From contig CM076944.1 in assembly GCA_039566865.1 (NCBI GenBank), positions 6,718,501 to 6,782,500 on the forward strand: a DNA stretch of 64,000 nt, written 5' to 3'. Below are positions 11,249-23,890 of this stretch, piece by piece (position 1 is the first letter of the stretch; each line of letters begins with the position of its first letter). The notes beneath the pieces were generated by a model. It did no database searches, was not told the origin of the DNA, and was given only the letters and a program-made list of their open reading frames with translations. Made by a program: the position numbers and the translations under genes. The stretch is from Aurelia coerulea. Lineage: Eukaryota; Cnidaria; Scyphozoa; Semaeostomeae; Ulmaridae.

Positions 11249-11386
11249 TAGACTTGGCCCCAAGTCTATTTTGTCAAAAAAAATTTCGTAAAAAAAATTG
11301 AAGGGAAAAATGAAAAGCGAAATGTTTCGTAATATACTTTCCGGTAGATTTATTACAGTTGACGAAATAGACTTGGGGCAAGTTTA
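11249..11386. mobile_element. Small MITE with 9-bp target duplication
   Basis: The inverted ends TAGACTTGGCCCCAAGTC and its complement enclose 138 bp. Direct repeats GCCTCTCAT at 11240-11248 and 11387-11395 flank it exactly. A 9-bp duplication is typical of Mutator-like elements. Confidence 0.85.
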
Positions 11387-11577
11387 GCCTCTCATAAACA
11401 CTATGAATAAAAACGGAATGGTAACATTTCTTTAAACAATATACTCTCCGTGCTTGAAGGTTAACCCCGAAATTAACTTCAAGCAAGTGTAGACATCGTC
11501 ATACCATAACAATTCATCATCTTTAAATTGTGATATACATCATTAAGATGAAGTACAATCTACATTTTACTGTCCCA

Positions 11578-11822
11578 TTATCTATCAATCATAGAAACAT
11601 CTTTCTTAAAATCCTTTAATCTGGAGTCAACATCTTTTTTAACAATACTTTGATCCTGTTTATTTACAAAATGATTCATTACTAAAAAGAAGAGTACCAC
11701 GATTGCTGTAACAATGCCACCAATTCTGAATGATTTCACTGCTCCATAAGTATTAATCATTTCACCACCGGCAAATGCACCAAGTCCAGTCCCAAGACCC
11801 CAGTAGATACCTTGAAGAATCC
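11578..11822 (-). CDS. MFSD6: MFSD6-like coding exon 2
   Basis: 245 nt, encoding the last membrane segments (GAFAGGEMINTYGAVKSF, then IVTAIVVLFFLVM) and a charged C-terminal tail. The acceptor TTCTTTTCAG matches the phase of exon 1. Confidence 0.88.
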
Positions 11823-14298
11823 CTGAAAAGAAATTCAAGTTCATTCTACATTCAGCAATGCTTACAAGGTCTAACTATAAGATAAATGTTTAGATATGCA
11901 AGACAAGTAATTAAATACAATTGAAACAACATTTAGAGATGCCAAGGAACCGTTGTGATTTTCGAGCCGATTGCATTTTGTAGCTTCCAAATTGTTTAAC
12001 TAATATATATATATATGACGATTTTGAAAGGCCGTTTTTATATGCACATGAACCTAGTTCATGTCATTTTTGTACAAACGGCGTTCCAATAGTCGACATT
12101 TTAGCTACACATTTACCATCAATTCAAAGGAACCTAGAAAACGGTTTGAGAGATGCAAGCTTTCAAACGTCGAAACACTTTTGTACCAACCCGGTATCCA
12201 GGACCACGGGGGGGGGGTTCTTGGCCAAATTTTGGGCAGGGGCCTGCCGCGAGCATATTCAAAATGGTACCGTCGGCTAGACTAATTTTTACGAAAATGG
12301 TACCCTTGGCTAGACCATTTTGACCTTTCTCTAGACCAATTTTTACGAAAGTGGTACTCTTGGCTAGACCAATTTGACCATTTCCTGGACCAATTTGTCA
12401 AATTTGTGCCAAATATGGTATCATGACCGTTCGCTAGACCAATATTGTCAAAAATGATACCCTTGGCTAGACCGTTGCTAGGCCAAAATTGCAAAAAAGG
12501 ATACCCTTCGCTAGACAAGAAGTCCGAAAAAGTATACCCTTGCTCGCGGCACATCCCCAGGTACCTTTACTATGGAACTATGGAAGAACCCCCCCCCCCC
12601 CGTGTCTAGACTTACAGTGCTCGCTTCAATTTCATCCCCAGGACTTTTTACCGTCCCAATATGGCAAAAGACCCTGTGAAGGAGGTTGTGCTCGCTTGCC
12701 CATAACTTTAAAAAAATTTCATTAGAGGACATACCTTGCACAGTGGCAGCTGTATTTGGGGGAGCCGCAGCGCCAAGATACGTAATGCAGGCTGACCATG
12801 ACATTGAATAACAAATGCCTTGAGCGACTTCAATCGGCAGTGCGTACCATGGATTTAGTATTATGGAGTATCCAAAGAAGCTCAATGTATATGCAACCAA
12901 TGCGAATAGGATCATATTGTAATGACCAAATTTGTTGATGAAATAATTAGACATTGTAAACCCAATTATGATTGCAAGAGCTCTACAACTCGTCCCAATC
13001 CCCATCATGAAACGAGTTGCTCCTAGATCTTCTAGATACCAGTTCAAGAAGTTCATAATACCACCATGGCTAAATCCCATGAACCAGGCTATCAACAAGA
13101 AAGAGCCATTGCGAACTGTTGCGAGAAGTTTCACGACCGCCATGAATGAGACCTCTTCTTCGTGCACTACTTTTTGATAGTTGAAATTGACTCCAAATAA
13201 GGCGTAGAAGAAAGCAATGATCATAAAGCCAGCAAATATATAAAACAGAAGGATGTAATTTGTCAATGTTTTCCCACAAAACTGATAATGTGCATGATCA
13301 AGAACAGCTCCGATGGTGAAAGAGGCAACTCCGTACCCCATACTACCGAACAATCTTGTCGTGCCATAACGCGACCGCTCTTCTCCTAAATATTCCAATA
13401 ACGCCGTGTCCGTCATTATGAAAGATGGTGCTTCTAAAAATTCACCAACGACAATCAAGATCAACAGAATTATAAAAATATCGTGAATTTCTTTCGGATT
13501 TCTTTCTATAACGTATTCCACTTTTGCTTCGTTTGCAACTGATTTGTTGCCAACTGTTGATTTGTTACTAACTTGGCTTAAATTTGTATGGTCTTGTTTA
13601 GGCCTTGTGTCCTCATGACTTGCATCTTTGCTAAAATCTCGATTGTAGCCTTTGCTATTATTGAAGAAATCTTTGATGACGAAATTACTGATCACAAACG
13701 ATTTATCGTCCTTGTGAGCTGATCGTTCAACCCGCCTGTTAAAGTTGAAATTGCATCGGGATAGGAAGCAACTCGGTGGCGGTAAAATCCCCGTCATATG
13801 TCCATGAAAGCCTGGTATAGCATCTTTCTTCTGAGTCCGGCCATTTCCGTGAGGGCTCCCTTTCGCCGTTGCATTCACAGCCTTACAAACTTCATGATGC
13901 GGCCTAGGAAATGCAAGCAGCACTGTCATAACAAGCCATGCAACAATCGAAAACAGCAACACACCTTTTCGTGCTTTGTATTTATCTGCTAACATAGACC
14001 ATAATGGTCCACTCGCGCATTGGATAAGGGGCCGAACTCCAGCTAATATACCAACAGAGCTAGCACTTAGGCCTATTTGTTTGAAATATATTCCCAAATA
14101 AGGAAAGGTTGTTCCAAAACCGGCAAAAAACAAGAAGTAAAATATCTTGAGCCGCAATAAGACAGGATCGATTGTGCATCTTGAAATCTCTTGTGTTTCA
14201 TCATGTGACTTCTTCCCTTGGGACTTCCCGTCCAGTAAGTTCATAGCCTCCTCAGCTCTTCCAACCTTCTCCTGCTGTAGTCCATATTCTTTTGCCAT
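11578..14298 (-). CDS. MFSD6: Major facilitator superfamily domain-containing protein 6-like transporter (two exons)
   Basis: The two exons (14298-12735 and 11822-11578) join in phase 1 (CAA G|GG) to give 602 residues, close to the size of MFSD6/MFSD6L proteins. These are multi-pass membrane proteins of the major facilitator fold; transport substrates are not well defined. Visible features: a cytosolic N-terminus, the first membrane segment, the family signature PYLGIYFKQIGLSASSVGIL, and RPLIQCASGPLWSMLADKYK with the loop 2-3 motif. A long hydrophilic loop (about residues 135-260) follows, with a possible N-glycosylation site (NAT). The second signature is FLEAPSFIMTDTALLEYLGE, followed by the remaining helices. 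Exon 2 encodes YWGLGTGLGAFAGGEMINTYG and the C-terminal tail, with stop at 11578. The start was chosen as the first ATG of the long frame. Splice sites are AAG|GTATGT and TTCTTTTCAG|GG. Confidence 0.9.
12203..12604. repeat. G-run foldback element with internal ~35-bp degenerate tandem repeats
   Basis: The ends are ccacggggggggggttctt and its inverse. The inside repeats 'ttggctagaccaatttt' with 'aaaatggtacc' many times on one strand. It lies in the MFSD6-like intron. The same internal phrase occurs at 33120-33475. Confidence 0.75.
12735..14298 (-). CDS. MFSD6: MFSD6-like coding exon 1
   Basis: 521 codons plus 1 nt, encoding most of the transmembrane core. The open frame runs on past the donor to 12511, but that extension reads into a repeat with G-run ends and is not coding. 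Confidence 0.9.
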
Positions 14299-15202
14299 AT
14301 TTAGAAGTGGGTGTTTCAGAGGCCCGTCTCTGGGTATCTAGAATGCATTTTTTCTATTTTCTGTGCAATTTCTTGCGCTACGTTTGATTCATCGTGAAGA
14401 AACCAAAAACCCAAAATTACAACAAACTTTTACTTCATAGTAAACAAATTGTTAACAGTGATAAGTTACTTGTTTTCATACAACACTTTATCGAAATCTC
14501 TCGGGCCCGTTGACCTTAGCAGGTTATGATCGCATCATAGATCACGACTCGTTTTCATCCAGTGAAACAGATAGGAGGCTGAGAAAACATGAGAAAGGTT
14601 GAATTTTGTAAAAATTGATCTTTTCCCCAAAAACACCCTTTGGAAATGTTCGTTTGGACTCTTCATTTTTCATCTGAAATCTTCATATTTCACTGGGTGA
14701 ACCAAAAAGTATCGAGGTTTGTCAAAATTTATAACCATTGGGATAATCATAGGTAACTTACCAATGAAATCGTACTGCAAATGATTTTTAGAATGAAAAG
14801 GCTAAACTTACATGACGAAATAAATCATTCTTTTTACGAATGTCAGTGTGGCGTGCGGACGGCGGACGTGGTGTTTGGAGCTCCTCGATCGCAATGATCT
14901 ACAATCAGGAATGTTCGTTTAACCATGTCACTGGGGCATATGGCTCAATTCATTCCAATCCACCCAGTACTCTAGGAACTACGATAGCATTTTGGCCTAA
15001 GAAAATTCTTGAAGCATAGCAAATAGATCAACGATGTCCTTGATAAAATTTGAGCAAAACCTACCTCGAAGGAAAAGGAGGAGTTGGGGCTGCACGCAGG
15101 CTAGCAAAAAATAGATCATATTATTATTATATTACGTTTGCTAAAAGTCATCAGTTGTGCAGTTTATTTTTCAGGTTTCTTTAATTTTAGTTCTAAATTC
15201 TA
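14299..15202. other. Upstream region of the MFSD6-like gene
   Basis: This contains the 5' UTR and promoter of the minus-strand MFSD6-like gene. No TATA box, upstream exon or repeat family was convincingly recognised, apart from a partial 'gcacgcaggctag' hairpin end near 15094. Confidence 0.4.
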
Positions 15203-15831
15203 CCGGATGAGTCAGAAAAAAGGATCCCCGCTTGGAAGGCCACTGCTCCGTGAATATCAAAGCAATAACATTGAAAAATGTCTTGTTTTATTGCCAATAT
15301 GCTCAATTAGGTTCAGTAATTTACCCGGCCTTAATCGGCAATTCCTTCCCGTGGATATGGGTGGTTTTCTGCAGAAAGCCCCTTCCAAAAACCTCCAAAA
15401 ACGAATGAAAACAATGAGCACATTTTCCTTCCTAAAATTGATGACACTCTCATAAATTCATGTATTTTGTCCTCTTGGGAGAATGGAATCCCCTTGAATA
15501 GGTCATCGATACCAGGGGGCGGTCTTGTTCATCAACCCAAGAGGATAGCACGTGCTAAAGCATTCACAAGTCATTGCTGTAAGGCATTGTAAGGCAGAAA
15601 TGTTAGGGAAATCTGTTCATGATTATGGGCACGTTTTGAAGGTTTTTTGAAGAGGCTTTCTGGAGAAAATCCCTCATAATTTCAGAATGGAGTAGCCGAT
15701 TTCAGTCAGGTAAATGTTATAGTATATTTGAACATTTCTACAATAAAACTATATATTTGCCGATATCATTGTCTTGATATCCAGGGAGCCGTGACCTTTC
15801 AAACGGGGATTCTTTTTTCTGACTCACCCGG
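15203..15831. mobile_element. CCGGGTG-clan MITE, type A (complete)
   Basis: Flanked by TA on both sides. The left end is CCGGATGAGTCAGAAAAAAG and the right end is its inverse (gactcacccgg). Long inverted arms contain 'ggccactgctcc' against 'ggagccgtgacc'. TA duplication fits Tc1/mariner-type non-autonomous elements. Confidence 0.82.
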
Positions 15832-15833
15832 TA

Positions 15834-16061
15834 TGTGTTGCGGAAGTTTGCTTAGGCCAAAGGCCAAAGCTCTGGTTTGGACGTGGAGGAAAATTTGAAA
15901 TTTCAAGAGTTATATTTCAACTCTCAAAGTATCTATAACAAATGAGGCATCTTTGCAGTTAACCATCGAGGAATATATTGAAATTGATTAGCCATTGATT
16001 AAAGCTAAATTCTCAACACTGGACCCAACCAAATGTGTATAGTTTTTTCTGGGACACCCGA
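15834..16061. mobile_element. CCGGGTG-clan MITE, type E (one half)
   Basis: Matches the right half of the element at 40419-41011: ttaaccatcgaggaa, acccaaccaaatg, and the terminal gggacacccga. The left half is missing and the copy abuts the type A element. Confidence 0.65.
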
Positions 16062-17366
16062 TATTTGAATTAAGCATTCGGCATCTGATACCTTTGCCGA
16101 TTTGGAAGGGTAGCAGATGCCAACTACAAGGAGCCGCTCTTGCACTAAAGATCGCGTCAGAGAACCCACTACCGTGATCCTTTGCGTCTCAATGAATTTC
16201 GAGTGATCTGATTGATCGTTTTGCTTTTTAACGCAAGGGAACATGGTTTAAAATTCCCTGATGCCCTCTTCTGCGCAATCGTCTTTGATGCAAGCTGTGA
16301 AATCTGCTTCAAGACTTGGATTACGAGGACTAAAGCACCAGAACACATGTAAACGAGGCAACAAACGAATGGCAATGCCAAAACTTTTATCTCAGCATTA
16401 GATGACCCAGACGAATATCTTAAGTGCTAGAAGATGAAGCATGAGGAGTTGAACATAAATTATTAAAATAAAGTCATAGAAAGATTTCGTATGAGTGCAT
16501 AATTCAAATGTGTTTAGGTTTTTATTTGCACATTGCAAATCCTCAAATCCTTGAGATTAAATTTCACACAATCATTGGAAGAAAATGTTCAGCGATCTTT
16601 AAGCTTTCTTTGATTATGAAACACCGCGTTGACTGAAAAAAGCTGGATTCAGGGGGCTTATCGATCGGATATAGACAACGCGCTCTCTCTTTTAGAGGGT
16701 ATATTTTGCTTTGGAGTATCAAGTCTAGCATATTCTTAGGAACTGACGAATAGCCGTGTTTCCTAAAAAGTAGCACCTTTTACTGAAACGACAGTATGAA
16801 AAAATTAACAAAATATCTGAAAAGTTGTAGCTCAAAGGCCCTAACCTAATTTTGACACAACATCGCAGAAATTGATTAAATTCACTTCCTTGTGACCACA
16901 TATCAAAATACGCTTGCAGAAGCCGGAGCCCTCTTTAACACGCAGATCGAATCAAAAATTGGCAAGACAATCAATCAGCATTGCTTCGAAAAATCGACAA
17001 ATATTCTGTTTTCATCGTTTTCGTTCGTTCATGTGACGCCTGTTTCAAATTGTGCCGACTTTAGTTGCGTTTTCAAATTCTGCCGTTTTCAAATTCTTCT
17101 TTCATGTGAACGGTAGGCCTATCTGTAGCAATTTGTTTCCTTTCCAAATGGTACTTGCAATTGCAAGTGGCATCGCATGGACATGTTTAGTTAATCTTAG
17201 TTGAGCTCAGCAGAAATGCCATTTGGTCACAAAGATTAACAGCAACAACTGCAACAACGAACAATCAGCTTGCCATTTTATCGTTTGAATTCATAATACT
17301 AAATATTATAAATCTCAAAAGTACAGAAACTTCCATCAAAGAAGTTTCTACTTTTTGGAAAATTTA
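16062..17366. other. No gene recognised
   Basis: Short frames only (up to about 74 codons) with no recognisable protein or splice pattern. No repeat family is recognised. Confidence 0.4.
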
Positions 17367-17775
17367 CAGTAAATCTCCGCATATAAGAACCTAATTTTTT
17401 GAGAGCCAGGCTGAATTAAGTTCTTATTTCAAAGGTACTTAGATTTATTTCTGGGTATAATGGCTCTTAGTGGTTCTTATTTAAAGCCTCATTTTTGTAA
17501 TTTTTTTTCAAATGAGTCATCACCAAGAGATTTTAAACCCTTTTAGTTGTTTTGACGATTTCCTTGTCAACCTTATATCTAATTCTAAGTGTACAAATAG
17601 CAAGGGAGGAGGTTCAAATTTTAACAGCCAATCAAAAATCAACTTTATTACCCTTGTGATAAGAACATATTGGTTTATCAAACTGAAACAGGTTCTTGAT
17701 TAGAAGGTGCACAATTCAGTAAATGCAGCATGCAGGTTCTTGTTTTTGTAGGTTCTTATATGCGGGGATTTACTG
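17367..17775. mobile_element. pogo/Tigger-like MITE
   Basis: TA-flanked, with ends CAGTAAATCTCCGCATATAA and inverse (ttatatgcggggatttactg). CAGT-starting termini with a TA duplication are usual for the pogo/Tigger group. A related end occurs at about 51330 (cagtaaggccccgcattt). Confidence 0.75.
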
Positions 17776-17934
17776 TATTTAAATTTATATGATTGACGAT
17801 TTTTTACATTGTTGTCCGAGTAAAATTTGGAGACAAAGTTTGGGCATCATTGCTGGCAGTCATGTGTTGTAAAGGGTAACTACAATGTAACATCAAATTC
17901 AAAGCTTTTGTTGAGGCCAACATACAGGGTATCC

Positions 17935-18672
17935 CAAAAAAAATTGATCGATGTTTGATTAAATGCTAAAGAATAACGAAACAATGAACAGGCGCCATGG
18001 TAAGATAACCATATTGCTGAGATTTTGAATTAATTTTAGACACTAGAAGCTAGCAAATCGGCTAAATATTCACGGAGTTACGAGCTTTTGAAGTTCAAGT
18101 TTGTGCGAAAGCTGAAACCAGACGCCCCTAAATTGCATATTTTGTGAAAGTAGAAAATCGTTTATTCAAAGCAAATCAAAAGGAACTTAAAAAGCACATA
18201 CGATCAACTAGCTTTCTCAAACATTGAATCAAGGTTACGGATTTTTCGAGGAATCCTGTTGAGCACAATTTGAAATGGCCCCGTCTCTCATCAATTAAGT
18301 TTTCATTCCATATTTTTGAATACATGCATTCTTAGTTAAATTTTGGCAACGGTTACAAGAATTAAAGAACTTTTGAAGTCCTATTTGGTATGCTCTGATA
18401 TCAACGAGAGGTTAAACATTGGACAGTCTTCTTTTACCTCGATTTTGGTACGTCTTTTAAAAAACAAGTCAGTAAGGGGCGTCTGGTTTCAGTTTTCGCA
18501 CAAACTTGAACTTCAAAAGTTTTTAGCTCCGTGAATTCTTAGCGGATTCGCAAGATTCTGGGGTCAAAAATTAATTCAAATTCTTAGGAACAGGGTTGTC
18601 TAACCAGGAACCTGTATACCATTAGTTTTAAATGTTTAATCAAACGTCGAACAATTTTTCTGGGACACCCTG
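17935..18672. mobile_element. CCGGGTG-clan MITE, type B
   Basis: Left end cagggtatcccaaaaaaaat, right end inverse (attttt.ctgggacaccctg). Arms hold 'gatgtttgattaaatg' against 'gtttaatcaaacgtc'. The left flank is TA; the right flank is TG, a likely mutated TA. Confidence 0.75.
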
Positions 18673-18779
18673 TGAAAGACTGGTCAACATCGTTCCTACA
18701 AGAGAGTGTATGACCACATTTACACTGTACTGGTACAGTTGTGATCTGTTAAAAAGTTGTAACGGTTCAAGAGCATTTT

Positions 18780-20885
18780 CACTACTCTAGAACGACATTA
18801 CTCTTTGGATCGAAGCCGCAAAGGTGTTCCAGTTAACAAGGACATATCTTGTAACACAATAGCATCAATAAAGAAGAAGGGTAAATCTAAAGATCTGCCT
18901 GGCGGATTTTGTTTAGTTAAATCAGAAGCCGAGCCGAAGGCGCATTGTAACTCTCGCGTAATTAGGGCTTGCATGAAACAATTATAAAACAACTCCTGAA
19001 TCAAATAAACAAAATCCGCCAGGCAGATCTTTAGATTTACCCTTCTTCTTTCGCTATAGACCCAGACGGGGGTACTTGACTTAATTTTGTACGGGGATGT
19101 GCCCATGAAAAATGTTTTCTTCACCCTGCTCCAGAATTTTTCGCTCCAAATGATAACCGATTCTGGAAAAAAATGGTGAAAAGTATACTCCAAAACATGA
19201 AAATTTTATGAAAAAACGACCTGATCTAACAAAATATGTCATTTTGGCATGTTTTGACAACCTGCTCTAGAAAAATTTCCTTATTTTTATACCCCGTGCT
19301 AGAAAAATATGGTGAAAGCGATACCCTTAAACACAGCACATCCCCGTCGGACAAATATATTCAGTACCCCCCCTCCGTGCTATAAGCACATAACTTCTCC
19401 TAAAAACTACCTTTCGCGTGCACAAGGCGAGAGTTTGCCCTACTAGTTTCGAGGCAACTTTTGCGACCTCGTTTGTTTTGAATTACTGGTCGAGAGAGCT
19501 TCCTTTGTCTGCAGTCGCTAATCGCTTTGAATTGAGGTGTCAATCGAAAGCAACTGATGCTATTGTATTACAGATCTGCCCTTCTTGTTCCAGTTTAAAA
19601 GGAGCAGAGTAAAAGGGAGTCTAATCCGCTAAACAAGGGCAGATTTTGCTTTGAAATAATCAGAGCGTTTGTTTACATTTGTGACATTAACAAATCACAC
19701 GACTTAATCTAATATCACGTGACGCATTGTGATCTCACGCAAAATCAGAAGCTGTGACGATGAATGCAAAAATACTCTCCCTCCTCCCCAAAACTGGCGA
19801 CGTGCAAGTGGATTTTTGACCAATCACAGATGTCTTTACATTTTCTGTGAGAATGCAAGCTGATCTAAATTACTACCGTTTAGAATTTTGATATTCAACT
19901 TAAAATGAGAGAAATGTATATTTGAAAAACGCCTTAAAATCAAGGTAATGACCAATTTTTTAGGTTCGACAGAAAGATATTTCCTTGACCGACTACTTCA
20001 GTTTGTTGCACAAAGGTAGACAGCATCAAACAGATCTCCATGAAATTTTCGCTGTTGCACAAAAATCAAAAGGGACAGTATCTTCTATGACATCGAGCGC
20101 GGTATCGTCATCTGAAGCACTACAGTCGCACCTCACCTGCCAGACCCGGGGCTGACCTGACAGGCCCGATTCCACCTTACCATAGAATGATTTGTATCCT
20201 CATTTTGCGTTTATATGACAAACGCAACATCGCCGGTATAGTGAGATCCCACCTCAGAGGTGGAGTCTTACCTGGACGAGGTGAAATTTTTCCACATAAA
20301 TGAAACACTACCGGTAAACAAGGGCAGATTTTGGAATACAATAGAATCAGTTGCTTTTGATTGACACCTCAATTCAAAGCGATTAGCGATTGCAAACAAA
20401 GAAAGTCCTCTCAACCAATAATTTAAAAAAAGGCGTCAAAAGTTGCCCCGAGACCAGCAGGGCAAACTCACGACTTGTGCGCGCGAAAGGTGATGTTTAA
20501 GAGAAGTTATGTGCTTATAACGAAAGAAGAAGGGTAAATCTAAACATTTACCAGGCGGATTTTGTTTATTTTATTCAGGAGCTGCTTTGTAATCGTTCCA
20601 TTTAAGCCCTAAATACACGAGCATTACAATGCCTTCTGCTCGACTTCTGAATCAAATAAACAAATCCGCCAGGCAGATCTGTAGATTTAACTTTCTTCTT
20701 TTGTTATAAGCAGATAACTTTTCTTGAAACCCCCATTTCGCGTGCACAAGGCGAGAGTTTGCCCCACTGGTTTCGGGGAAACTTTTGCGGCCTTGTTTGT
20801 TTTCAATTTCCTTTGTTTCCAATCGCTAATCGCTTTAAATTGAGGTGTTATTAAAGCAACTGATCCTATTGTGTTTCAATTGACA
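18780..20885. repeat. Composite palindrome made of nested foldback elements
   Basis: Three copies of a ~200-bp arm (19381-19590 forward, 20313-20523 reverse, 20705-20885 forward) share 'aattgaggtgt', 'cgctaatcgcttt' and 'gcacataactt'. Two copies of a ~185-bp hairpin (18868-19052 and 20520-20703) share 'gtaaatctaaa' and 'cgccaggcagatct'. A G-run foldback element (19066-19380) sits between. No coding content is recognised. Confidence 0.75.
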
Positions 20886-20889
20886 AGAA

Positions 20890-21920
20890 CGTCTACGAAT
20901 TCATATGAAGATTTATGAATTTATACGAACGTTTACGAATTTATACGAAAATTTACGAATGCATACGAACATTTACGAATTTATACGAGCGTCTACGAAT
21001 TGATATGAAAATTTACGAATTGATATGAACATTTACGAATTTATAGGAACATCTACAATTGACACGAACGTTTATGAATTCGTATGAACATTTATGAATT
21101 TATACGAACGTTTACGAATTTATACGAATATTTACGAATGTATGCGAACATTTACGAATTTATACGAGCGTTTACGAATTGATATGAACATTTACGAATT
21201 CATACGAACATTTACAATTGACACGAACGTTTATGAATTCGTATGAACATTTATGAATTTATACGGACATTTACGAATTTTTACGAACATTTACGAATTT
21301 ATACGAATGTTTACGAATTTATACGAATGTTTACGAATTTATACCAATGTTTACGAATTTATACCAATGTTTACGAATTTATACGAACGTTTACGAATTT
21401 ATACGAATGTTTACGAATTTATACGAACGTTTACGAATTTATACGAATGTTTACGAATTTATACGAACGTTTACGAATTTATACCAATGTTTACGAATTT
21501 GTACGAACGTTTACGAATTTTTACCAATGTTTACGAATTTATACGAACGTTTACGAATTTATACGAATGTTTACGAATTTATACGAACGTTTACGAATTT
21601 ATACGAATGTTTACGAATTTATACGAAAATTTACGAATTTATACGAATGTTTACGAATTTATACGAAAAGTTACGAATTTATACGAACGTTTACGAATTT
21701 ATACGAATGTTTACGAATTTGTACGAACGTTTACGAATTTATACGAATGTTTACGAATTTATACGAATGTTTACGAATTTATACGAACGTTTACGAATTT
21801 ATACGAACATTTACGAATTTATACGAATGTTTACGAATTTATACGAAAATTTACGAGTTTATACGAATGTTTACGAATTTATACGAAAATTTACGAATTT
21901 ATACGAACTCATACGAAATT
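20890..21920 (+). repeat. Minisatellite array of a 20-bp unit
   Basis: About 50 copies of a 20-bp unit (ttacgaatttatacgaacgt and variants). It is degenerate at the left end and highly regular from about 21290 to 21900, where 60 bases hold exactly three units. Because 20 is not a multiple of three and no frame of the unit makes a stop, all three + frames are open for about 600-680 bp and read the same 20-residue repeat. These are not proteins. Confidence 0.95.
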
Positions 21921-23890
21921 TCGTGAAATCTTATGAATTCTGAAAAGAATTCTTCCAAATTCTGGGGTGTGAAATTACGGAAGAACTGTACCACTGTATA
22001 AGTGACCTGGAAAAACATTAATCATCAAAGTTCAAATTAGACCGATTGTTTAGGTAATGAAAACGAGAACGAAAAGACTGCAAGTCTCAATGTTATGTGT
22101 TGAGCCACTTTTATATGCTTACATTCCCTTTTAAGTTGTGAACAGCGCAAGCCTGAAGCTAATTCCTCCGCAGTCCCGCTGTATTTTTGGAGATCGACCT
22201 CTTAACAGTCACTTGAACTTGTTTGAACCTGTTGACATATTGGCTATAAAATGATTGATCGATTAATAATATTTCAACGACTTGCAGCTGTTAAACCGAG
22301 CGCGCGACTTTAGACGGGCCTAAACACACATCCATGCGTGAGAGACGAAATATATGATTGACCTGAAAATTATCGTTTTTTAGAGAAACTTTCTGCAGTT
22401 TAGCTGGCAACAACAACAAATTGAGACGGCAGGTATCTTAAAACGTCATCTGCCTTAAATTTGATCAACTTTTCGTTGCAAATCTCAAGATTATCTGGGC
22501 GATTTGTGCTGGCTTTACCCCCGGGCAGAATTTTGAGCCAACAATCGCCAATGGTAAGCTGATGATAATATTAATCATAATCACTATAAGACAGCATTTA
22601 TGGCGTATTTAGCGATACGAACAACGCGTTAGTTTGACGTTTACTCTAAATACACGATCTGGAAAATGGCAAAATCATCATTAATTGCAGGTAGCCAGAT
22701 TGATATGTTATCGTGTAGTGCACAGGAATCGTGTGGTATTTAGCGTGTTCGTGAATTGAATAGTGAGAATCAATGGATATTGTATTGCTTTCTACCCAGC
22801 TACTGCGACCATTGAAATCAGGTCAGTTAACTCCTGGTGCGAATGGTTGGAGGTCTGCAAAGGAAAACATAGCGAGCTATCCTGACTGAGAGAGCTGTGC
22901 TATTAACAGATGTTCGTACTAAAAACTCAAGCCATCGTTAACTAAGACAAATTGAAAGCTGACAAAGCGCGTTTCAGCAGGACAAGAAATGGGTGTTTTC
23001 TATGAAATTTCAGTAGTTTTGCTATAAGAGAAACAAGCGATTTCAAGTTATTATCTCTGGAATTACATGGCCTTAAGAGGAGATTTAGGAAAGAGTAAAG
23101 GAAAGGTGCACTACATTGTGATACATAACAATAAGGATCGCTGCTTGAGAGAGCGAAGGATCGAAGGATTCCCGAGAGAACAGTATGGACCCGCTGGGAC
23201 GACTCTTTTACTTAGCAAAGAACAATTTGGATTCATCGCTTATTCAGGAAGAGACGTTCATTCAGTGCTGGTCTGATTCAAAACATTCCGCTTGTACCTG
23301 CTCAAAGTTTTGATAACTTGGTTTGCTTCTTTCACATGAAAAGAACGCAGACAGGCCGACTCTTTCTTGCGCTTACATTCATCTCTAAGTCGCTTATTCA
23401 CTGTTTACTTTTTTCGATTGTTGAGCAAAGAGAATTATTGTCAAGGGAATAATTAAGCAATTTGTCTTAAAGGACTTTATTTGCTCAAGACCAGCGGAGT
23501 TTGAGTAGAGGACTTACAAATATACACAAGATAAGAATCCAGTTTTTGGTGAGGAAACTCCAAGTGCATTGGGAATACTAAGAAGGGTTTGGACGAGGAC
23601 AGTTTGAGTACAAAAGAGTTACAGAGATACAGACAAGAGTACAAGAAAGGTTGAGAATAAGTCAAAGATCGTTCTGAATACTCGATGAGTTGGAAGGAGA
23701 AGACTTCGAATAAAGGACTTTAAGTATTGTCATTTTTGCTGAGAATACGTTTAAGAACGAAGAGAATACTCGAAAGAATTTGAGACAAGAACTTACAAAG
23801 ACACGCACTAAAGGTATCCTCGATTTTACTGAAAATACGTCAAAGATCGCTTTGAATACTCAAAGAATTTGAAATTAACTTTAGTCGAAA
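21921..23890. other. Upstream region of the fucosyltransferase-like gene
   Basis: Presumed promoter and 5' UTR. From about 23640 to 23885 the sequence is built from degenerate repeats of 'gaatactcgaaagaatttga' and 'aaaatacgtcaaagatcg'. A 69-codon frame at 23067-23276 is unrecognised. No splice sites are assigned. Confidence 0.4.

Noticed and set aside
12511..12734. Extension of the MFSD6-like first frame past its donor
   Set aside because: Reads into a G-run repeat with poly-Gly; exon 2 continues the transporter sequence in phase.
21243..21943. Three long overlapping + frames of 198-227 codons rich in Tyr, Phe, Asn and Arg
   Set aside because: They are the three frames of a 20-bp tandem repeat with no stop in any frame; all carry the same shifted repeat. 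No start context or splice evidence.
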